DNA of 5,233 bases. Source: Butyricicoccus sp. GTDB taxonomy: Bacteria; Bacillota; Clostridia; Oscillospirales; Butyricicoccaceae. The number at the start of each line of letters is the position of its first letter. Position 1 is the stretch's first letter. The stretch spans positions 1 through 5,233 of the forward strand of contig JAUMSA010000278.1 of assembly GCA_031293105.1 (NCBI GenBank). The letters are read 5' to 3'. The notes under the pieces are model-generated. The model searched no databases. It saw nothing but the letters and a program-made list of their open reading frames with translations, and was not told the origin of the DNA. Position numbers and translations under genes: made by a program. This document shows positions 1 to 5,233 of this stretch, piece by piece.

Positions 1-26
1 TAATAATTCTATCTGTAAATTGAATT

Positions 27-34
27 GGAGAGGA
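27..34 (+). promoter_or_regulatory. Ribosome binding site of the ParE-like gene
   Basis: GGAGAGGA lies 5 bases upstream of the ATG at 40, a good Shine-Dalgarno match at normal spacing. It settles the start: an in-frame TTG at 25 would place this purine run inside the coding sequence, directly after the start codon, and has no comparable site ahead of it. Confidence 0.8.
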
Positions 35-39
35 ACTGT

Positions 40-2028
40 ATGAAAAAAGCCGAATACGGCAACGAAAGTATATCGTCCCTCAAGGGAGCCGACCGCGTCC
101 GCAAACGTCCGGGCGTTATTTTTGGCTCCGATGGCCTGGAAGGCTGCGAACATGCCGTGTTCGAGATTCTGTCCAACTCCATCGACGAGGCGCGCGAAGG
201 CTATGGCGACGAGATCACCGTGACCCGCTATGCCGACGGCTCGATCGAAGTGTTGGACATGGGCCGCGGCATTCCGATCGAGTGGAACGAAGGCGAACAG
301 CGCTACAACTGGGAGCTGGTATTCTGCGAACTGTATGCGGGCGGCAAATATAAGACCAACGAGGGGGAGAACTATGAGTTCTCCTTGGGTCTGAACGGCC
401 TGGGTACCTGCGCCACCCAGTATGCGTCCGAATATATGGACGTCACTATTTTGCGCGATGAGTTTGAGTATAGCCTGCATTTTGAAAAGGGCGAAAATAA
501 AACCGGCACCAAGGAAGGCTTCATCAAAAAGCCGACTTCCTCCCGTAAAACTGGCAGCCGCATCCGCTGGCGTCCCGACCTGGAGGTTTTCACCGATATT
601 AACATTCCCCTGGAATATTATCGAGATACCCTCAAACGGCAGGCAGTCGTCAACAACCGGTTGAAATTCATCTTGCGTGACCAGCAGGGCAGCAAATTCC
701 AGACCGAGGAGTTTTGCTACCAAAACGGCATCGTCGATTATGTGACCGAACTGGCCGGGGAAAACCCGCTCACATCGGTACGCTTCCTGGAAGCCGAACG
801 CCGCGGCCGCGACCGCGAGGACAAGCCCGAATATAAGGCCAAGCTGTCCTGTGCGTTTTGCTTTTCTTCGGCGGTCAGCCGCACCGAGTATTATCACAAC
901 TCGTCGTGGCTCGAGCATGGCGGCGCGCCCGATAAGGCGGTGCGCTCGGCCTTTGTGTCGGCCATTGATGCGTACATCAAGCAGATCGGCAAATATCAGA
1001 AGAACGAAAGCAAGATTTCCTATCAGGATGTGCTCGATTCGCTTATATTGGTCACCAACTGTTTTTCGACCTATACGTCGTATGAGAACCAGACCAAAAA
1101 GGCGATCACCAATAAATTCATCCAGGAGGCCATGACCGACTTCTTAAAGCAGGGACTGGAAGTCTATTTCATCGAAAACAAGGCCGAGGCGGATAAGATT
1201 GCCGAGCAAATCCTGATTAACAAGCGCAGCCGTGAACAGGCGGAAAAAGCACGTCTGAATATCAAAAAGAAGCTGTCCGGCAATTTGGATGTCTCAAATC
1301 GGGTGCAGAAGTTTGTAGACTGCCGCACCAAGGATGTGAGACGCCGCGAACTGTACATCGTCGAGGGCGATTCGGCGCTCGGTTCGGTCAAGCAGGGGCG
1401 GGATGCCGAATTCCAGGCTGTGATGCCCGTGCGCGGCAAGATTTTGAACTGCCTGAAGGCCGATTACGGAAAAATCTTCAAAAACGATATCATCACCGAC
1501 TTACTCAAGGTGCTTGGCTGCGGCGTCGAGGTACAGACCAAGGCATCCAAGGACATGTCGGCCTTTGATTTGGACAGTCTGCGCTGGAACAAAGTCATTA
1601 TCTGTACCGATGCCGATGTGGACGGGTTCCAGATTCGTACACTGATTTTGACCATGCTTTACCGGCTCACCCCTACACTCATCGAAAAGGGGTATGTGTA
1701 TATCGCTGAGTCGCCGCTCTATGAAATTACCTACAAGGGAAAGAGTTATTTTGCCTTTGACGAAACCGAAAAAGCGGCTATTTTGCAAAAGTTGGCGGGC
1801 AAGAAAGTGCTCATCCAGCGCTCCAAGGGCCTGGGTGAAAACGAGGCGGATATGATGTGGGAAACCACGATGAATCCAGCTTCCCGCCGTTTGATTCGGG
1901 TCGAGCCCGAGGATGCCAAACGCACCAGCGATATGTTTGACCTGCTGCTGGGGGATAATTTAGCAGGCCGCAAGGAGTATATTGCGGAAAACGGTCACGA
2001 ATACCTGGATTTGGCGGACATCTCATAA
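40..2028 (+). CDS. parE: DNA topoisomerase IV subunit B (ParE-like type IIA topoisomerase ATPase subunit)
   Basis: ATP-hydrolysing subunit of a type IIA topoisomerase, expected to pair in the cytoplasm with the A subunit at 3136. The 662-residue length fits the short GyrB/ParE class lacking the large Toprim insertion of E. coli GyrB. Seen in order: GHKL ATPase with E42, N46, D49 and E50 (numbering coincides with E. coli GyrB), the DMGRGIP motif at 73-79 and the ATP-lid motif GLNGLG at 117-122; a transducer domain with the QTK loop Q351-K353; a Toprim domain with EGDSA at 442-446 and metal-binding D524, D526, D528; then SKGLGE at 595-600 and WETTM just after. Catalytic and Mg-binding residues are kept, so the enzyme looks active. 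Odd positions against the usual consensus: S45 for Asp, N119 for His, L447 for Gly, F530-Q531 for Ser-His. Gyrase B is the alternative; the neighbouring A subunit lacks a visible GyrA box, which favours topoisomerase IV. ATG 40 is chosen for its well-spaced ribosome binding site. Confidence 0.9.
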   Translation: MKKAEYGNESISSLKGADRVRKRPGVIFGSDGLEGCEHAVFEILSNSIDEAREGYGDEITVTRYADGSIEVLDMGRGIPIEWNEGEQRYNWELVFCELYAGGKYKTNEGENYEFSLGLNGLGTCATQYASEYMDVTILRDEFEYSLHFEKGENKTGTKEGFIKKPTSSRKTGSRIRWRPDLEVFTDINIPLEYYRDTLKRQAVVNNRLKFILRDQQGSKFQTEEFCYQNGIVDYVTELAGENPLTSVRFLEAERRGRDREDKPEYKAKLSCAFCFSSAVSRTEYYHNSSWLEHGGAPDKAVRSAFVSAIDAYIKQIGKYQKNESKISYQDVLDSLILVTNCFSTYTSYENQTKKAITNKFIQEAMTDFLKQGLEVYFIENKAEADKIAEQILINKRSREQAEKARLNIKKKLSGNLDVSNRVQKFVDCRTKDVRRRELYIVEGDSALGSVKQGRDAEFQAVMPVRGKILNCLKADYGKIFKNDIITDLLKVLGCGVEVQTKASKDMSAFDLDSLRWNKVIICTDADVDGFQIRTLILTMLYRLTPTLIEKGYVYIAESPLYEITYKGKSYFAFDETEKAAILQKLAGKKVLIQRSKGLGENEADMMWETTMNPASRRLIRVEPEDAKRTSDMFDLLLGDNLAGRKEYIAENGHEYLDLADIS

Positions 2029-2033
2029 ATAAA

Positions 2034-2040
2034 GAGGGGG
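2034..2040 (+). promoter_or_regulatory. Ribosome binding site of the zinc-ribbon gene
   Basis: GAGGGGG sits 7 bases before the ATG at 2048, inside the 19-base gap after the ParE-like stop codon. There is no room for a separate promoter plus terminator in the gap, so the gene is probably expressed from the upstream transcript. Confidence 0.75.
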
Positions 2041-2047
2041 AAAAGAC

Positions 2048-3106
2048 ATGTTCTGTACCAACTGTGGCGCGAAGCTCGAAGAAGACGCGAAATTTTGCAT
2101 CTACTGTGGCCAACCGATAGAAAAAGGGACGCAAACGGCTGCGCCGCAGGTCGCACCCCAGGAACCCCAGACGCAGGACGTGCCGACGGCAGAGACTATC
2201 GCGCAGCCTGCAATGACGGCCGAGCCCGCTTCGCAGACGACAGAGACAGCCGAGCCGACCCCACAGGCAACGCTGACGGTTGAGCCCGCTCCGCCGGTGA
2301 AACAGTCGGTACAGACCCAAGAGCCCCTGCCGGTATCCCGCGAAGAATCTGCGTGGGAACCGGATGAATCGGAAGAAATCATCCCACTTGCCCGGCGGCT
2401 GTTGCCGCTATGGATTGGCCTGGGGACGGTCGCCCTGGCCGCTGTGGCGTTTGTTGTGATTCAGTTCCTGCCGATCGGCGAACAGCCGCAGGCGGCGCCG
2501 GAGGATGACCGAGCCGCCGCCGCGTCATCATCTGCGGTATCCAGCGAACCGGAGACGGAAGAGGCTCCCAAAACGACGGAGGACGACAAAACACAGGATA
2601 CAACAGCTGACACCGAGGAACCGGCTATCATAGCGGACGAAAAGCCGGTCGAAGAATTTGCACCCTCGTCGGTGGTCACCGACGAAATCATTGCGCAGGG
2701 CGGGAAGTATATCAATCACCGCTTTGACTACACCCTTGCGGTGCCGGAGGGCTTTGTCGCCAGCCGGGAGACCCAGAACGGCGATGGTATCCAGCTGTAC
2801 AACGCCGAACAGGATATGCGCGTCATCGTGTACGGCGGTTACCAGACCAGCAAAACGACCGAAGAGTTGTATGACCGGGCCCGCGCCGAGATTCCGGGCA
2901 CCTTGGGGTATACCGCCTGCGGGAACGATTGGTATGCCGTTTCGTCTGAGGACGAGCAAGGGCGGGTTCATTACCGCAAGTACGGCGCATGGGATGATAA
3001 ATACCGCGTGATGGAACTGGTCTATCCCAAGGCCAATGAAGACGTGTGCGACCAGCTGACCGAGGAGCTGGAGGATGGCTTTGTCAGCGGCACGTCGGAT
3101 GGATAA
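2048..3106 (+). CDS. Zinc-ribbon, single-pass membrane protein of unknown function
   Basis: I do not recognise a specific family for the whole 352-residue protein. Residues 1-27 form a zinc ribbon with two CxxC knuckles (C3, C6, C17, C20), each followed by Gly, as in the short zinc-ribbon domains common in Firmicutes membrane proteins. Residues about 28-113 are a low-complexity linker rich in Pro, Thr, Glu, Gln and Ala, including four degenerate 10-residue repeats at 47-86. A hydrophobic helix follows at about 118-141, preceded by R116-R117, so by the positive-inside rule the ribbon faces the cytoplasm and the C-terminus lies outside. Residues about 142-215 are an acidic Ser/Glu/Asp/Thr linker. 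Residues about 217-352 look like a compact mixed alpha/beta domain starting with an NHRFDYTLAVPEGF segment, a pattern seen at the start of extracytoplasmic domains in clostridial proteins. No catalytic motif is visible and there is no cleavable signal peptide. It lies 19 bases after the ParE-like gene and 29 before the ParC-like gene, so co-expression is likely; a role with topoisomerase is inference only. Confidence 0.85.
   Translation: MFCTNCGAKLEEDAKFCIYCGQPIEKGTQTAAPQVAPQEPQTQDVPTAETIAQPAMTAEPASQTTETAEPTPQATLTVEPAPPVKQSVQTQEPLPVSREESAWEPDESEEIIPLARRLLPLWIGLGTVALAAVAFVVIQFLPIGEQPQAAPEDDRAAAASSSAVSSEPETEEAPKTTEDDKTQDTTADTEEPAIIADEKPVEEFAPSSVVTDEIIAQGGKYINHRFDYTLAVPEGFVASRETQNGDGIQLYNAEQDMRVIVYGGYQTSKTTEELYDRARAEIPGTLGYTACGNDWYAVSSEDEQGRVHYRKYGAWDDKYRVMELVYPKANEDVCDQLTEELEDGFVSGTSDG
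2186..2305 (+). repeat. Four degenerate 30-base (10-residue) tandem repeats in the linker
   Basis: Within the zinc-ribbon protein, four in-frame 10-residue units occupy residues 47-86, starting at 2186, 2216, 2246 and 2276. The units read TAETIAQPAM, TAEPASQTTE, TAEPTPQATL and TVEPAPPVKQ. The first three or four positions (T-A/V-E-P/T) are the conserved core; the remainder is drifting Pro/Gln/Thr/Ala sequence. The DNA is less conserved than the protein pattern, so this looks like an old expansion of a flexible spacer between ribbon and membrane helix, not a recent slippage array. Confidence 0.65.
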
Positions 3107-3118
3107 TTTGCATTTGTT

Positions 3119-3124
3119 GAGAGG
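3119..3124 (+). promoter_or_regulatory. Ribosome binding site of the ParC-like gene
   Basis: GAGAGG lies 11 bases before the ATG at 3136, a slightly long spacing. An in-frame TGA at 3118-3120 closes the reading frame directly upstream and no other start codon in that frame occurs before 3136, so the start is well fixed. Confidence 0.65.
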
Positions 3125-3135
3125 TTGATTGCCGC

Positions 3136-5233
3136 ATGGCAAAGAAAAAAGATACTGCACCCGCACGCCCGTCCGGGACACCGCTGGAGCCCACGCCCCA
3201 GCCGATTACCGACACGCTGCGGAAAAACTACATGCCCTACGCGATGAGCGTCATCGTGTCGCGCGCCATTCCGGAGATCGACGGCTTTAAGCCTTCGCAC
3301 CGCAAGCTCCTGTACACCATGTACAAGATGGGGCTGCTGAACGGCAACCGCACCAAGTCGGCCAACATTGTCGGCCAGACCATGAAGCTCAATCCGCACG
3401 GCGACAGCGCCATTTACGAAACCATGGTGCGCCTAACGCGCGGCAATGAGGCGCTTCTGACCCCGTTCGTCGATTCCAAGGGCAACTTTGGCAAGGTCTA
3501 TTCGCGCGATATGGCCTATGCGGCTTCGCGTTACACCGAAGCCAAGCTGGACAGCATCTGTCAGGAGCTGTTCCGCGACATTGACGCCGACGCGGTCGAC
3601 TTTGTCGATAACTACGATGGCGAACTCAAAGAGCCGACCCTGCTGCCGACCACCTTCCCCAATATCCTGGTGTCGGCCAATACGGGCATCGCGGTCGGTA
3701 TGGCGTCCAGCTTCTGCGGGTTTAACCTGCATGAGGTGTGCCGCACGGCCATCGCGTGCATCAAGGACCCCGAACACGATATTCTGTCGACCTTGCCTGC
3801 CCCCGATTTCCCGACCGGCGGCGAGATCATCTTTGACGAAGCCGAGATGCGCAAGATCTATGAAACCGGTCGCGGTTCGTTCAAGGTGCGCGCCAAATGG
3901 CAATATCTCAAAAAGGAAAACCTGATCGAGATCACCGAGATTCCGTATACGACGACCATCGAGGCGATTATTGATAAGATCGCCGACCTGGTCAAGGGCG
4001 GTAAAATCCGTGAGATCGCCGACGTGCGTGACGAAACCGACCTGAAGGGTCTGAAAATCGCGATTGACCTCAAGCGTGGTACCGACCCGGATAAACTGAT
4101 GGACCGGTTGTTCCACCAGACCCCGCTGATGGATTCGTGCTCATGTAACTTCAATGTGCTCATTGGTGGCATGCCGCGCGTGCTGGGCGTACGCGGGATT
4201 TTGGAGGAGTGGACCGCTTGGCGGACCGAATCGGTGCGCCGCCGTGTGTTCTTTGACCTGAACAAGAAAAAAGACAAGCTGCATCTGCTGCTCGGTCTGA
4301 AAACCATCCTGCTGGATATCGACCGCGCTATCCGCATCATCCGCGAGACCGAGGAGGACGCCGAAGTCATCCCCAACCTGATGATCGGCTTTGGCATCGA
4401 TGAAAAGCAGGCCGAGTACATCGCGGAAATCCGGCTGCGCAATATCAACAAGGAATATATCCTCAAGCGCACCCAGGAAACCGAGGAACTGCAAAAGGAG
4501 ATCGAACGGCTGGAAGGCATTCTGGCCAGCCGCACCAAGCTGCGCAGTCTGATCGTCAAGGAACTGGAAAACGTCATCAAAAAATACCCGGCGCCGCGCC
4601 GCGCGGAGATCGTCTACGCCGAGGAGGTCAAGACTTTCGACGAGGACGACCACATCGAAGATTATCCGGTGCTGATTTTCCTGACCCAGGAGGGGTATTT
4701 CAAGAAAATTACCCCGGCTTCCTGGCGTATGTCCTCCGAGCACAAGCTCAAGGATGGCGACACCGTTTCTTGGGAAACCGAAACAACCAACAAACAGGAG
4801 ATCATCTTCTTTACCAACATGCAGCAGGCCTATAAGGCCCATCTGTATGACTTTGACGACACCAAGGCGTCGGTTCTGGGCGATTATCTGCCACAGAAGC
4901 TGGGGATGGACGAGGGCGAAATGCCGGTCTATGCCGTGCTGCCGGGCGATTACAAGGGCTCGATGGTCATTGTATTTGAAAACGGCAAGGCGGCCCGTTT
5001 TTCGCTCGAATCGTTTGAAACCAAGACCAACCGCCGCCGCCTGACCGGCGCGTATTCGGACAAGTCGCCTGCGGTCGCGTTCTTCTATCCGGTGGACGAG
5101 GATACCGAACTGACCGCCTTTTCCACCTCGTCGCAGGGCCGCCGGGCGCTGACCTTCCGGGCGGGGATGTTGGACATCAAGGCCACGCGCTCGACCCAGG
5201 GCGTGCAGGTGGTCGTGCTGCGCGGCAAGCATA
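3136..5233 (+). CDS. parC: DNA topoisomerase IV subunit A (ParC-like), 3' end outside window
   Basis: DNA-cleaving and religating subunit of a type IIA topoisomerase, partner of the B subunit at 40-2028. The frame is open from ATG 3136 to the window edge: 699 codons plus one base, with no stop. Seen: a Pro/Lys-rich N-tail (1-23); YAMSVIVSRAIP at 35-46; R43, K52 and H55 matching the active-site Arg, Lys and His; NPHGDSAIYE at 86-95; GNFG at 116-119; the catalytic RYTE with R132 and nucleophile Y133; VDFVDNYDG at 154-162; GIAVGMAS at 184-191, with I185 at the DNA-bending isoleucine position; a tower domain; a coiled coil and dimer gate at about 420-490; and from about 505 the start of the beta-pinwheel C-terminal domain. 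No QRRGGKG-type GyrA box is visible, supporting ParC over GyrA. Odd points: one residue fewer than usual in the PEI-DG loop (46-50), N86 where His is typical, and a CSC pair at 335-337. Family members usually run about 740-820 residues, so perhaps 40-120 are missing. Confidence 0.92.
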   Translation, partial: MAKKKDTAPARPSGTPLEPTPQPITDTLRKNYMPYAMSVIVSRAIPEIDGFKPSHRKLLYTMYKMGLLNGNRTKSANIVGQTMKLNPHGDSAIYETMVRLTRGNEALLTPFVDSKGNFGKVYSRDMAYAASRYTEAKLDSICQELFRDIDADAVDFVDNYDGELKEPTLLPTTFPNILVSANTGIAVGMASSFCGFNLHEVCRTAIACIKDPEHDILSTLPAPDFPTGGEIIFDEAEMRKIYETGRGSFKVRAKWQYLKKENLIEITEIPYTTTIEAIIDKIADLVKGGKIREIADVRDETDLKGLKIAIDLKRGTDPDKLMDRLFHQTPLMDSCSCNFNVLIGGMPRVLGVRGILEEWTAWRTESVRRRVFFDLNKKKDKLHLLLGLKTILLDIDRAIRIIRETEEDAEVIPNLMIGFGIDEKQAEYIAEIRLRNINKEYILKRTQETEELQKEIERLEGILASRTKLRSLIVKELENVIKKYPAPRRAEIVYAEEVKTFDEDDHIEDYPVLIFLTQEGYFKKITPASWRMSSEHKLKDGDTVSWETETTNKQEIIFFTNMQQAYKAHLYDFDDTKASVLGDYLPQKLGMDEGEMPVYAVLPGDYKGSMVIVFENGKAARFSLESFETKTNRRRLTGAYSDKSPAVAFFYPVDEDTELTAFSTSSQGRRALTFRAGMLDIKATRSTQGVQVVVLRGKH

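Noticed and set aside
1..24. Promoter with TAATAAT or a similar -10 element
   Set aside because: The stretch is AT-rich and has -10-like words, but the window begins too close to the gene to show a -35 element or the end of an upstream gene, so no promoter can be supported.
25..39. In-frame TTG at 25 as the start of the ParE-like protein
   Set aside because: It would put the Shine-Dalgarno run at 27-34 inside the coding sequence. The ATG at 40 has that site at good spacing, and starting there makes the residue numbering of the ATPase motifs match E. coli GyrB.
3107..3135. Terminator or second promoter between the zinc-ribbon and A-subunit genes
   Set aside because: The 29-base gap contains no inverted repeat followed by a T run and holds mainly the ribosome binding site.
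2528..3181. Minus-strand open frame of 217 codons overlapping the zinc-ribbon gene and the start of the A-subunit gene
   Set aside because: It spans two plus-strand genes and their intergenic gap, and its product shows no coherent domain, so it is a codon-composition shadow.
3433..4116. Minus-strand open frame of 227 codons
   Set aside because: It lies opposite the most conserved part of the A subunit, including the catalytic tyrosine, and has no motif or ribosome binding site of note.
4132..4146. Cys-Ser-Cys in the A subunit (335-337) as a metal site
   Set aside because: Only two cysteines cluster here and no further Cys or His pair is nearby in sequence, so a metal site cannot be supported without a structure.
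4141..5232. Long minus-strand open frame opposite the A-subunit gene
   Set aside because: The plus strand here encodes a continuous ParC-like protein with conserved motifs. The antisense frame stays open because of GC-rich codon structure and shows no recognisable domain.

Overview
The window carries three same-strand genes, packed tightly and apparently co-directional in one operon: a type IIA topoisomerase B subunit (ParE-like), a zinc-ribbon single-pass membrane protein of unknown function, and a type IIA topoisomerase A subunit (ParC-like) cut off by the right edge. The sequence is GC-rich (high fifties percent by eye) with strong Shine-Dalgarno sites of the GAGAGG/GAGGGGG type. The proteins look like those of Firmicutes, most plausibly a GC-rich gut-type clostridium (Oscillospirales or a relative). 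That placement is an inference from sequence character and not a search result.

Layout: 1-39 is a short AT-rich leader with a ribosome binding site. 40-2028 encodes the 662-residue B subunit, with GHKL ATPase, transducer with QTK loop, and Toprim domain. After a 19-base gap, 2048-3106 encodes a 352-residue protein with an N-terminal four-cysteine zinc ribbon, a Pro/Thr/Glu-rich linker built on a 10-residue repeat, one membrane helix and a C-terminal domain predicted to lie outside the membrane. After a 29-base gap, 3136 to the window end encodes the first 699 residues of the A subunit, with its winged-helix/tower core, catalytic tyrosine, coiled coil and part of the C-terminal DNA-wrapping domain. 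No stretch over 50 bases is free of genes, and I see no internal terminator.

The two topoisomerase subunits should form an A2B2 enzyme that passes one duplex through another using ATP. Absence of a canonical GyrA box in the visible part of the A subunit, a Ser/Glu pair at the quinolone site and the B-then-A gene order favour topoisomerase IV (decatenase/relaxase) over gyrase. Both subunits are divergent: several near-invariant motif positions differ, while the residues thought essential for chemistry are kept. The main point of interest is the membrane-anchored zinc-ribbon gene placed between the two subunit genes, which suggests, but does not prove, a functional link between decatenation and the cell envelope.
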